From NCBI GenBank assembly GCA_016720075.1, contig JADJXW010000021.1, positions 401,556 through 465,555 of the forward strand: a stretch of DNA of 64,000 nucleotides, read 5' to 3'. Source of the stretch: Pseudomonadota bacterium (GTDB lineage: Bacteria > Pseudomonadota > Gammaproteobacteria > Steroidobacterales > Steroidobacteraceae). The notes under the pieces are model-generated. The model was not told where the DNA came from. It worked only from the letters and a program-made list of their open reading frames with translations, and ran no database searches. The position numbers and the translations under genes were made by a program. Positions 32,014 through 43,600 of this stretch are shown piece after piece (the stretch's first letter is position 1; every line of letters starts with the position of its first letter).

Positions 32014-34453
32014 TTACTTGATGAGCGCGGCCTGCTTGATGACGGGGGCGTCCTTCGCCTCCGGCACCACGGCCTTGGTGAAATCGTCGCTGAGCACGAT
32101 GTTGGTGATGAGCGTCGAGAACTTGTAGTTGTCGGCGCCGGACCGGCGCACGATGTCGCGCACGAAGGGCATGTCGTGCGCTTCGATCACCCGGCCCAGC
32201 GCGTACATGAGCAGCCGCTCGGTGACGTTCTGCACGAAGGGCGCCGGATCGGCGAGCAGCGCGGCGCGCAGCTCGTCGGGGTTGCGCACCTTGGTGCCAT
32301 CGGGCAGTTCACCCATGGTGTCGATGGCCGTGCGCGCGAAGCGGTCGATGCGGCGCGACTTGCCCGTGGCATCGAAGCCCTCGAGCACGAAGCCGATCGG
32401 GTCGATGGCCGCATGGCACGAGAAGCACTGCGGCTTCTGGCGGTGCACTTCCAGCAGCTCGCGCACGGTGGCGGGCTTCTTGTCGGCATTGGTTGCCGGC
32501 AATGCCTCGACCGCCGGCGGCGGAATGGGCGGCGGCATGCCCATGATGCGCTCGAGCACATAGGCGCCGCGCAGCACCGGCGAGGTGCGGTTGGGGTACG
32601 CGCTGGTCATCAGCACGCCGCCCTTGCCCAGCAGGCCAAAGCGCGAGGAGTCCGCGAGCTTGATCTTGCGGAACTGGTCGCCGCGCACGGTGTTGATGTC
32701 GTAGTGCAGCGCCAGGCGCTCGTTGACGAACGTGTAGGGCGAGGTGAGCAGGTCGAGCACGCTCTGGTCGGCGCGGATGATGTCATCCATGAACAGCGTG
32801 ATCTCCTGCACGAAGTCCTCGCGCAGGTCGCCGGCGCCGCTTGCATACGGGAAGATGGCCGGGTCCGGGGTGATCTCGGGCAGCTTGGTGAGGTTCAGCC
32901 ACTGCGAGCCGAAGTTCTTCGCCAGCGTGGCGGAGCGCGGGTCGGCGATCATGCGCTTGACCTGACGCTTGAGTTCCTCGGGTTCGTGCAGCTTGCCGGT
33001 GGCGGCCACTTCCAGCAGCTGGTCGTCGGGCAGGCTGCTCCACAGGAAGAACGACAGGCGCGAGGCCAGCGCCAGGTCATCGATGCGGTACAGCGTGCCC
33101 GGGGGGTGGAGCGGACACATCGCCTGAAGGCTGGTCAGAGCGGAACAGGAAGTCCGGGTGCGCCAGCACCGCGGTCAGCGAGCGGCGGATGCCGGCATCG
33201 AAATCACTCTCGGCGCGACCGGCCTCGAAGAAGCGCATGAGGCCTGCGACATCGTGCTCGGTGACCGGCCGACGGAAGGCGCGGCGGGCCACGGAACCGA
33301 TGACCTGCTTCGCGCAGGGGGCCTCTTCGGCCGCCGACTTCGGGTAGCAGGAGAACACATGCCTGCGGGCGTCGGTCATGCTGACGCCGGTGGCATTGAA
33401 GGGGCCGCGGATCTCGAACGAGTTCACGCGCAGCACGCGGTCGTTGCCGCCGCCCGGCGTGTACATCTGCAGGCGGTCTTCGGATTCGGCGAAGCTGCGA
33501 TGGCGGAAAGCCACCACGAAGCGATGCACGCCGGCTTTCGCATTGAAGCGGATGTTCTTCAGGCGCTTGTTGATGGCCTCGACCGCAGGATCCTGCTTCT
33601 GGTCGATGGCCTTCATGTCTTCTTCGCCGCCGATGGAGGTTTCGTAGACCAGCTTGCCGTCGAGCGTGACGACGAGGTCGTTGCGGAACTCCATGTTGTA
33701 GACCCACAGCGCCTGGGCCATGTTGGCGATGTTCAGCACGTACTCGCCATCGGCCGGGAAGTTGTGGTCCACCGCGATGCCGCCGCGCGTGCCCAGCGGC
33801 AGGCCGTCCTGGTGGAAGAGCTGCGTGGAGGGCTTCTGCGCGCGATAGGTGGTGCCGGCGGGCAGCGCGTCCTTGTTGCCCAGCGCCTGCACGACCACGG
33901 TGCGCGCCGCGGCGATGTACTGGTCGAGGAACGAGGGCGTGACCTGCAGCGCGGCGGCGATGTTGTCGAATCCCTCGCGGGGTTCATCGCGCGGCAGGAT
34001 GTCGGCCGGGTCGATCTCGATGCCGAGCAGGTCGCGCACGGCGTTGGCGTATTCCTTGCGGTTCAGGCGATGCAGGCCCACGTGGCCCGGATCCTTGTGT
34101 TCCTCGCCCACCTTGTCGAGCCGGCCCTCGAGCCAGCCGATGAACTGCGCGCGGGTGGTCTTGTCGGGCATCTTGTGTCCGCCCGGCGGCATCTGCTGCG
34201 AACGCAGCTTGCGCACGGTCTTCTCGAGCACATCGATGTTGTCGGCAATCTGCGCTTCGTCCATCGTGTCGAACGCGACGCCGCCGGCCCAGTCCTCGGC
34301 GTTGTGGCATTCGGTGCAGTACTTGCCCAGCAGCGCCCAGCCCGCGACGTCACCATGATCGGCCGGCGCCGGATCCGCCGCGTTCGCCGCGCTGACGCCG
34401 CCGATGGACAGAACCAGCGCGCCGAGCACCGATTTAATGCGAGAATCTTTCAC
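32014..34453 (-). CDS. DUF1592/DUF1588/DUF1585 cytochrome-type protein (one frameshift)
   Basis: One gene of about 810 residues, starting at GTG 34453. Order: signal peptide, heme-type motif 'GKYCTECHNAEDW', DUF1587 ('LHRLNRKEYANAVRDLLGIE'), a carbohydrate-binding-like DUF1595 region, DUF1592 ('DDLALASRLSFFLWSSLPDD'), DUF1588 ('NRTSPVLRGAYVLERIMGMP') and DUF1585 ('RNPDELRAALLADPAPFVQN'). The frame breaks at six consecutive G (33101-33106, plus strand); removing one base joins 'SAPPP' to 'GTLYRIDDLALA'. The break sits in a homopolymer and both sides are well conserved, so a sequencing error is most likely. Periplasmic, function unknown. Confidence 0.87.
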
Positions 34454-34631
34454 TGTTGGCCCCGTTGGAAGAACTTGTGCGCGATCCGACGCGCAGGATT
34501 CCGCGGCAGGATATGCGATACGACACACCCAGACCATCGCCTGCGCCCATGAGAAGTAGACTCTCGCGGCGGCGCTCGGTTCCTCCTGCGTTTGCGTATA
34601 AAACCCGTTTACATTCGCGGAGTAACCCGGC
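34454..34631. promoter_or_regulatory. Divergent promoter region of the DUF1592 operon and DUF3465 gene
   Basis: 178 bases between divergent starts. A locally AT-rich patch (gcgtataaaacccgtttaca, about 34597-34616) stands out in this GC-rich sequence and is the likely promoter core, though its direction is not clear by eye. No known operator recognised. Confidence 0.35.
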
Positions 34632-35063
34632 TTGAAGCGCGCAGGGATTGGCGCGTGGATCGCGCTGCTCGTGGTGGGCCTGGTCGTGGCCCTGCAGGGC
34701 GGATTTCCGAGTTCGGTGGCCGCGCCGGATGGTGGTCCTGCTGCATCGCAACAAAAATCGCGTCACCGCGACGGAACCCAGCTCACCACCAACGGCGTAG
34801 TTGTGCGCGTTCTCGCCGATGATCGCGACGGATCGCGGCATCAACGCTTCATTATCCGGGTAGATGGCGGCGAAACGCTGCTGATTGCCCACAACATCGA
34901 CCTCGCGCCCCGGCTGAATGGCCTGGTGGCAGGGGAGCGGGTGCGGGTGTCGGGCGAGTTCGCCTGGAACCCGCAGGGCGGCACGTTGCACTGGACGCAC
35001 CACGATCCGCGCGGGCGCCATGTGCCGGGTTACATCGAGTGGCGGGGGCGAAGGTACCAGTGA
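34632..35063 (+). CDS. DUF3465 family protein
   Basis: 143 residues from a TTG start. An N-terminal hydrophobic segment (WIALLVVGLVVALQGGF) suggests a signal or anchor. The rest matches DUF3465: 'NGVVVRVLADDRDGSRHQRF', 'TLLIAHNIDLAPRLNGLVAG', 'FAWNPQGGTLHWTHHDPRGR', a small OB-like domain with conserved His residues. The stop overlaps the next start (GTGA). Periplasmic; function unknown. Confidence 0.88.
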   Translation: MKRAGIGAWIALLVVGLVVALQGGFPSSVAAPDGGPAASQQKSRHRDGTQLTTNGVVVRVLADDRDGSRHQRFIIRVDGGETLLIAHNIDLAPRLNGLVAGERVRVSGEFAWNPQGGTLHWTHHDPRGRHVPGYIEWRGRRYQ

Positions 35064-35761
35064 AACTGCATCATTCGGAATTCCATCGGATCGCGCGCGT
35101 GGGCTGGCTGCGGGCCGCCGTGCTGGGCGCCAATGACGGCCTGATCTCCACCGCCAGCCTGCTGATGGGCGTGTCGGCGGCGCAGATGAGCTCCTCGATC
35201 ATCCTCATGACGGGCATCGCCGGACTCGTCGGCGGCGCACTGTCGATGGGCGCCGGAGAGTACGTGTCGGTGAGTTCGCAGGCCGACAGCGAAGGGGCGG
35301 ACCTGGCGCGCGAGCGCAGGGAGCTGGCCGAAACGCCCGAGGCCGAGCATCGGGAGCTGGTGGGCATCTACGTGGCGCGTGGCATGTCGCGCGCGCTGGC
35401 CGAGCAGGTGGCCACCGAGATGGCCAAGCAGGACCTGCTCGCCATCCATGCGCGCGAGGAACTCGGCATCACCGATCTGTCGCGCGCGCGGCCGGGACTG
35501 GCCGCCTGGGCCTCGATGCTGTCTTTCGCGCTGGGCGCAGCACCGCCAGTGCTGATCGCGGTGCTGACGCCGACCGCGCATCGTTCGCTCGTGCTGTTCG
35601 CAAGCTCGTTGCTGCTGCTGGTGCTGCTCGGCATGACCGGCGCGCGACTCGGCGGCGCGCCGAAGGCGCGGGCCGCGCTGCGCGTGGGATTCTGGGGCGT
35701 GGTGGCCATGGGCGTGACGGCGCTGGCGGGCCACCTCTTCGGCGTGAATCTCGCCGGCTGA
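35060..35761 (+). CDS. VIT1/CCC1 family transporter
   Basis: 233 residues from GTG 35060. 'RAAVLGANDGLISTASLLMG' is the family signature, followed by 'GGALSMGAGEYVSVSSQADS', a cytoplasmic acidic helical insert (residues ~75-140) rich in Glu/Arg that carries metal ligands in VIT1, and three further helices. It should move Fe(II) or Mn(II) across the inner membrane. Coupled to DUF3465 upstream (GTGA) and to the GNAT gene downstream (TGATG). Confidence 0.92.
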   Translation: MKLHHSEFHRIARVGWLRAAVLGANDGLISTASLLMGVSAAQMSSSIILMTGIAGLVGGALSMGAGEYVSVSSQADSEGADLARERRELAETPEAEHRELVGIYVARGMSRALAEQVATEMAKQDLLAIHAREELGITDLSRARPGLAAWASMLSFALGAAPPVLIAVLTPTAHRSLVLFASSLLLLVLLGMTGARLGGAPKARAALRVGFWGVVAMGVTALAGHLFGVNLAG

Positions 35762-36303
35762 TGGGCGTCGCCGGAGATAAAGGCGAGATCACTGTTCGCC
35801 TCGCGCGCGCCGGCGACGAGGCGGCGCTGTCGCTGCTGGGCGGCGCCACGTTCCTCGAAAGCTATGCGCATCTGCTGCCGGTGACCGACATCATCGGCCA
35901 CGTGGCGCGCCAGCATGCCGCATCCGTCTACGAGCGCTGGCTTGCCGATGCGGCCTGCCGCTGCTGGCTGGCGGAGCATCTGCCGGGACGCGCACCGGTG
36001 GGTTATGCGGTGGTCACGCCGCCGGACCTGCCGCTGCCGGACATCGGCGACGGGGACCTGGAAATCCGCCGCATCTACCTGCTGCACCGGTTCCAGCGCA
36101 ACGGCCTGGGTCGCAGCCTGATGGATGCCGTGCTGGCGCATGGCCGCGCCGTTGCCGCGCGGCGGGTGCTGCTGGGCGTGTATTCGCGCAACGAGGCGGC
36201 GCTGGCCTTCTACCAGCGCCTGGGATTCGCGCGCGTCGGCACGCGTCAGTTCCGCGTCGGCGCAAACGACTACTTCGACTACATCCTGTCGCTTGATTTG
36301 TGA
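35761..36303 (+). CDS. GNAT family N-acetyltransferase
   Basis: 180 residues, start sharing a base with the VIT1/CCC1 stop. The GNAT core is clear: 'DLEIRRIYLLHRFQRNGLGR' is the beta4/alpha3 CoA-binding Q/R-x-x-G-x-G/A loop (QRNGLG), and 'YSRNEAALAFYQRLGFARVG' the later motif. The order resembles acetyltransferases acting on amines or amino acids. Target unknown. It precedes glmU by 34 bases. Confidence 0.88.
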   Translation: MGVAGDKGEITVRLARAGDEAALSLLGGATFLESYAHLLPVTDIIGHVARQHAASVYERWLADAACRCWLAEHLPGRAPVGYAVVTPPDLPLPDIGDGDLEIRRIYLLHRFQRNGLGRSLMDAVLAHGRAVAARRVLLGVYSRNEAALAFYQRLGFARVGTRQFRVGANDYFDYILSLDL

Positions 36304-36337
36304 AGTCGGTCCGCGGCCGGCGTGATAGTTTGCGGCC

Positions 36338-37780
36338 ATGAAGAAAACAGCGAAGAAAACAGCGAAGAAACCTGCCGTCCGGCGCACAGGTGCGCCCGCA
36401 GCCGCGCGCGCCGCGGCGCCCGTCTCGGTGGTGATTCTCGCGGCCGGGCAGGGCAAGCGCATGCGCTCGGACCTGCCCAAGGTGCTGCAGCCACTGGCCG
36501 GCAAGCCGCTGCTGCAGCATGTGCTCGATACGGCCGCGCAGATCGAGCCCGCGGCGCTGCATGTGGTTTATGGGCATGGCGGCGACATGGTTCGCGCCAC
36601 CTGCACGGATCCTGCCCTGCACTGGGCGCTGCAGGCCGAGCAGCGTGGCACCGGCCACGCGCTGCTGCAGGCCATGCCCGATATTCCCGACGATCACCAG
36701 GTGCTGGTGCTCTATGGCGATGTGCCGCTGCTGCGCGCCGAGACGCTGCGCGAGCTGCTGTTGCTTGCCGCGGGGCAGATCTCGCTGCTGACGGTGAACC
36801 TGGCCGACCCCACCGGCTATGGCCGCGTGCTGCGCGATGCGCGGGGACGCGTGCGCAGCATCGTCGAGCAGAAGGATGCCACCGCCGCCCAGCGGCGCGT
36901 GCGCGAGGCCAACACCGGCGTGATGGTGCTGCCGGCGAAGCCGCTGAAGAAGTGGCTGGCGGCGCTGCGCAGCGACAACGCGCAGGGGGAGTACTACCTC
37001 ACCGATGTCATCGCGATGGCCGTGAAGGCAAAGACCCGCGTGACGCCGCTTGTGGCGGGCAGCGAGTCCGAAGTGCAGGGCGTGAACGACAAGCTGCAGC
37101 TGGCGCAGCTCGAGGCTGCCTTTCGCGCGCGGCTGGCCGAAGAGGCGATGCGCAGCGGCGCGACGCTGGCCGATCCGGCGCGTTTCGACCAGCGCGGCAC
37201 GCTGAAGCTTGGCCGCGATGTGTTCATCGACGCCAACGTGCTGTTCGAGGGCGTCGTCGAGCTGGGAGATCGTGTGCGCGTGGGGCCGAACTGCGTTCTG
37301 CGCGACATGACCGTGGGCGCCGATACCGTGATCCACTCGAACTGCGTGCTGGAGAAATCCTCCGTCGGCAGCCACTGCAGCGTGGGTCCGTTCGCGCGGC
37401 TGCGTCCGAACGCGCAGCTGCGGGACCACGTGCACATCGGCAATTACGTGGAAGTGAAGAACAGCGTGGTGGGCAACGGCTCGAAGGCGAACCACCTCAC
37501 GTACCTGGGCGACGCGGATGTCGGCGAGAAGGTCAACGTGGGCGCGGGCACCATCTGCTGCAACTACGACGGCGTGAACAAGTCGCGCACGGTGATCGAG
37601 GATGGTGCGTTCATCGGTTCCGGCGCCATGCTCGTGGCGCCAGTGGCCGTGCGCGCCGGGGCCACGATCGGCGCCGGCTCCACGATCACGAAGGAAGCTC
37701 CGGCCGGCAAGCTGACCCTGGCGCGCAGCCGGCAGGTCACCCTCGAGGGCTGGCAGCGGCCGGTGAAGCGTCCGAGGTGA
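36338..37780 (+). CDS. glmU: Bifunctional GlmU: GlcNAc-1-P uridyltransferase / GlcN-1-P acetyltransferase
   Basis: 480 residues. It makes UDP-GlcNAc for peptidoglycan and LPS. The uridyltransferase domain starts 'VVILAAGQGKRMRSDLPKVL' and includes 'EQRGTGHALLQAMP'. The linker is followed by a left-handed beta-helix with 'GPFARLRPNAQLRDHVHIGN', 'KNSVVGNGSKANHLTYLGDA' and 'GAGTICCNYDGVNKSRT', the acetyl-CoA site. Unusual: a 28-residue Lys/Ala-rich leader (MKKTAKKTAKKPAVRR) made by a repeated 12-base unit. It is followed 109 bases later by glmS, the usual pathway pairing. Confidence 0.96.
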   Translation: MKKTAKKTAKKPAVRRTGAPAAARAAAPVSVVILAAGQGKRMRSDLPKVLQPLAGKPLLQHVLDTAAQIEPAALHVVYGHGGDMVRATCTDPALHWALQAEQRGTGHALLQAMPDIPDDHQVLVLYGDVPLLRAETLRELLLLAAGQISLLTVNLADPTGYGRVLRDARGRVRSIVEQKDATAAQRRVREANTGVMVLPAKPLKKWLAALRSDNAQGEYYLTDVIAMAVKAKTRVTPLVAGSESEVQGVNDKLQLAQLEAAFRARLAEEAMRSGATLADPARFDQRGTLKLGRDVFIDANVLFEGVVELGDRVRVGPNCVLRDMTVGADTVIHSNCVLEKSSVGSHCSVGPFARLRPNAQLRDHVHIGNYVEVKNSVVGNGSKANHLTYLGDADVGEKVNVGAGTICCNYDGVNKSRTVIEDGAFIGSGAMLVAPVAVRAGATIGAGSTITKEAPAGKLTLARSRQVTLEGWQRPVKRPR

Positions 37781-37859
37781 GATTCGCTTCACGTTAGGCC
37801 GTCCCGGCAGGGGCCCAAGGCCCCCGGTTGGGGCACAATAGGCGATCCGAAAATCAAGG

Positions 37860-37880
37860 CGGCGGACATACCGCCGGAAG
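37860..37880 (+). promoter_or_regulatory. Hairpin in the glmS leader next to its ribosome-binding site
   Basis: cggcgg (37860-37865) pairs perfectly with ccgccg (37871-37876) around a five-base loop, and the stem ends in the GGAAG ribosome-binding site before ATG 37890. It could affect glmS translation. No ribozyme core or GlmZ-like site is recognised. Confidence 0.35.
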
Positions 37881-37889
37881 CGATAATTC

Positions 37890-39725
<1,836 letters not shown>

Positions 39726-39744
39726 CGCGGAGCGGGCCGGACTG

Positions 39745-40548
39745 ATGCACGATCTGTCCGGCTACCTGCGTCACATTGGCTGCGACGGCATATGCAGTGC
39801 CGACCTCGCGACGCTGCGCGCGATCGTGCTGCGCCATGTGCTGGCGATTCCCTTCGAGAACCTGGATGCATTCATCGGCCGGCGCCCCAGCCTCGAGCCG
39901 GTCGACGTCGAACGCAAACTGCTGCGCGAAGGGCGGGGTGGATGGTGCTTCGAGCAGAACCTGCTGCTCGGCAATGCGCTGCGCGCGCTGGGATTCAGCG
40001 TGGTGGACCTGGCGGCGCGGGTGGTCTGGGGCCGCGACCCGGACGCGGTCGTGCCACGCACCCACCGCGTGTTGAAGGTGCAGGTTGATGGCCGCGATTT
40101 CGTGGTTGATGCGGGGTTCGGCGGCCAGACGCTGACCGGTGTGCTCGATCTTGCCGTCGAAGGCGCCCAGTCCACGCCGCATGAACTTTTCCGGCTGAGG
40201 CCGGTGGGGCATGAGTGCCTGATGGAGTCCGAGGTGGCGGGCGCTTGGCTGCCGATGTTCCGCTTCGACCTGCATCCGCAGCAGCCCGTCGACTTCGAGG
40301 CGGCGAACTTCCAGCTGGCGCACGATCCGGCTTCACACTTCACGCAGGGGCTGCGGGTTTCCCGCGTGACGTCGGCGGGGCGGCATGTGCTGCGGGATTT
40401 CGACCTGGCCTTCCATCCACTGGGTGGCGAAACATCGCGGCAGACCCTGCCCGATGCGCAGGCCGTGCTGCGTTCGCTGCACGAAGTGTTCGGTATCGAG
40501 GTCTCCGGGCTGCCGGAACTTGAGGCGAGGCTGGATTCACTGCGGTAG
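39745..40548 (+). CDS. Arylamine N-acetyltransferase
   Basis: 267 residues from ATG 39745. The catalytic triad has the classical spacing: Cys68 in 'GRGGWCFEQN', His107 in 'VPRTHRVLKV', Asp122 in 'FVVDAGFGG'. The family N-terminal motif 'LRHVLAIPFENLD' is also present. It transfers acetyl from acetyl-CoA to aromatic amines and hydrazines. It starts 19 bases after glmS but is probably not functionally linked. Length is typical. Confidence 0.93.
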   Translation: MHDLSGYLRHIGCDGICSADLATLRAIVLRHVLAIPFENLDAFIGRRPSLEPVDVERKLLREGRGGWCFEQNLLLGNALRALGFSVVDLAARVVWGRDPDAVVPRTHRVLKVQVDGRDFVVDAGFGGQTLTGVLDLAVEGAQSTPHELFRLRPVGHECLMESEVAGAWLPMFRFDLHPQQPVDFEAANFQLAHDPASHFTQGLRVSRVTSAGRHVLRDFDLAFHPLGGETSRQTLPDAQAVLRSLHEVFGIEVSGLPELEARLDSLR

Positions 40549-40596
40549 TGACGTTCGCGCCGGCGGTTCTTTGCCGCGCAATATTCCCGCAATGCA

Positions 40597-40650
40597 GCAG
40601 TCATCGCGCAGTCATCCACGTCCGCGAGTCTTGTCGACCTGTTCAGGTCG
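40597..40650 (+). promoter_or_regulatory. Direct and inverted repeats upstream of the TonB receptor gene
   Basis: A 9-base direct repeat (gcagtcatc at 40597-40605 and 40608-40616) with one helical turn (11 bp) spacing, followed by a palindrome cgacctg-tt-caggtcg (40635-40650) that ends 21 bases before ATG 40672. Such sites are typical of operator DNA; the regulator is unknown and it does not resemble a Fur box. Confidence 0.45.
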
Positions 40651-40671
40651 CAAGGCTCCGGGAAGAAAAGC

Positions 40672-43600
40672 ATGGATCGATGGAATGTGGGTGCTGCCGC
40701 TCTGGCTGTCGCAATGGCAACCTCCGCCGCAACGGGGAGCGAAGCAGATGACGAGCTGGAGCAGATCGTCGTCACGGGTTCGCGCATCCAGAGGGCGGAC
40801 CTGGAAAAATCCATTCCCATCACCGTGCTCGACGCGCAGCAGATGGAAACCCGCAATGCGGTGCTGCCCGCGGAGCTGCTGACTTCGCTGCCATCCGTGG
40901 TGAACCTGCCGCAGAACGAGACCCGCCTGGGGTCATCGGGTGCCCGCGGCGACAACGCCAACCTGAACATGCGCAATCTCGGCGCCACCGCCACGCTGAT
41001 CCTGCAGGACGGTCGCCGCATGGCGATCAATCCGATGACGGCCGGCCTGTCGCAGGCGGTCAACGTGAACCAGCTGCCCACGCGCGGTATCGACCACATC
41101 GAAGTGCTGCGCGATGGCGCCTCTTCCATCTATGGCTCGGATGCCGTGGGTGGCGTGATCAACTACGTGCTGAAGCGGCGCATGGATGGCGTGGAGGCCA
41201 GCGTGCGCTATGACCAGCCCGCACAGGGCGCGGGCGAGATGCTGCAGGCGGGCCTGGCGTTCGGAAGCACGTTCGCGGAGGGTCGCGGCCGGCTCTTCGG
41301 CACCCTTGCAGGGCTCACGCGGAACGAGGTCCGGCTCACCGATCGGAACTTCAGCAACTCGTCGCTGAACGTGGACCGCGCGCCCGCGGGCTTCAACGCC
41401 CTGGCAGGTCCCTTCGACCAGCGCTTCACGCGCGGCTACTACCCGACCTTCCGGCTGGGCTCGACCGGTACTTCGGGGGCAACCTGGTATCTGTTGCCGG
41501 CGAACGGCACGCCGACCCTGTCGACGACGAATCCCACCACGGCCGCGAATCGCGCGCTGTACCCGGACTTCATGCTCGATATCAACCAGTTCGGCTTCGC
41601 CTCGCCCAAGGTGCGGCGCGGTGATGTGTTCCTGTCGGCCGAATTCGACATCACGGACAGCCTGACGATTTTCGGTGACGCGAGCTACTACGCCGCGGAA
41701 TCGACGATGCAGCGCCAGCCGCTGGCCGTGAATGGTCCGACCACGGACCAGGCCATGGTGATGCCCGTGGACAGTCCCTTCAATCCCTTCGGGTCGCGCT
41801 ACTTCAGCCCCACTGGCGCGCCGAATGCCGATGGCTCGCTGCGTCGCACCGGCACACCGCAGGCCATAGCCCTGACCCAGTTCATGATCGCAGGACTTGC
41901 GCCGGAATCGGTCAAGACCAATTCGGATGCCCTGCGCCTGGTGGCGGGCCTGCGTGGCGCCATCGCCGACACCAGCTGGAGGTGGGAGAGCTCGCTCTTC
42001 TACAACGAGGTCAACGGCGAGGACAATGCTTCCCCCGATGTGCGCGAGAGCCTTCTGGCCGCGGCCATCGCGGGTTCCGGCGGGACATACTTCAATCCCT
42101 TCGGTTACACCTTCCGCGTCGCGAACAACGCCGTGGTCGTGGACCAGCCGTACACGAATCCCCAGGCCCTGGTCGATTCCTTCTCCGATACCTACCGGCG
42201 CACCGCTCGTTCCTACCTGGCCAGTGCGGATGCGCGCGCCAGCGGCCGGCTCATCACACTGGGTTCGATGGACATCCAGGCCGCGGTCGGCGTCGAGCAC
42301 CGCCGCGAGGACCTGCGCGACCTGCGCCCGCCGTTCCATGGCGAGAATCCCGCCAGTTCCGGCCTGTCCACCACCAACAACGACTTCATCCTGCATCCGG
42401 CCCGGCCAGATGTGCGGGGCGAGCGCGATGTGACCAGCGCCTATGCCGAGGTGGTGGTGCCGGTGGTGACCGAAGGGCGATCGCTGCCTTTCGTGAACAG
42501 CTTCGAGATCTCCGCCTCCGGCCGCTTCGAGCACTACAGCGACTTCGGCAACACCACGAAGCCCAAGATTGGCGCCAACTGGCGGCCGGTTTCGTGGCTG
42601 ATGCTGCGCGGCTCGTACAACGAAGGCTTCATGGCGCCTTCGCTGGCCGCGCTCTACACCAGCACGCGCTGGTCGATCAGCACCAACGGCACCGCCGATC
42701 CGTACCTGAATGCCGCCATCGGCCAGGGCAACTACACGATGCGCAACTACTTCGGCGGTAACCCCGACCTGAAGCCGCAGGAGTCAAAGGGGACCACCTT
42801 CGGCTTCGTGCTGGATGTGCCGGGCGTGCAGGGCCTTTCCATCACCGCCGACTACTGGAAGATCGAACGCACCAACCTGCTCGGCCAGCGCGGTGTTGCG
42901 GACATCCTCGCCAACGACGCGGCGCTGCTGCGCGCCTACACCGCCGCGCAGGTCGCCGCTGGCGTCGCACCCAACAACATCGACGTGGGCGCGGGAACGT
43001 CCGGCTACCGGGGTGATCCGGCTGTCGTCCGCCTGGCGCCAACGCCCGAGCAGCTCGCGGCACTCGCAACATGGAATGCGGCGAATCCGGGTAGTCCGGC
43101 TGCGCCGACTGGACTCGTGTGGTCCACGGACACGCCGTTCCTCAATCTCAGTTCAGCCACGAACAAGGGCGTCGACGTTGGCGTACGCTATCTGCTGCCA
43201 CGCTTCTCGTGGGGGCGCATCGGATTGAACACGGACGCCAGCTGGCTGTGGCGCGCGAAGACCGTGGTCCCCACCACGGCCGGATCGGTAGTGAGCAACG
43301 ATCTGTATGGCGGTGGGGCCGCAAGATGGCGCACGACCAGCAACATTACCTGGGAGAACGGCCCCTGGAACGCCGGCCTGGGCATCTACCACGTGGGCAA
43401 GACGCTGGATACGCCGACCGTGAGCAGGGCGGTCTATCAGAACCTCGGTTCGCCTTCGTACATCAAGCCCTTCTTCACGAACGGCAATACGGTGTATCGA
43501 CTGGTGATCGACCCGGTGGTGAGCTTCAACTTCTCGCTGGGCTACCAGCTCGATGCGAAGTCGGGACTCGGGGATACGCGCCTTCGGCTGGGCATCGCGA

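Noticed and set aside
32014..33120. A separate DUF1592/DUF1588/DUF1585 gene
   Set aside because: The upstream frame holds the matching first half and the break is in six G; a single protein is the known architecture.
34434..35021. Minus-strand gene of about 195 codons upstream of the DUF1592 gene
   Set aside because: It is antisense to the DUF3465 gene, which has clear family motifs.
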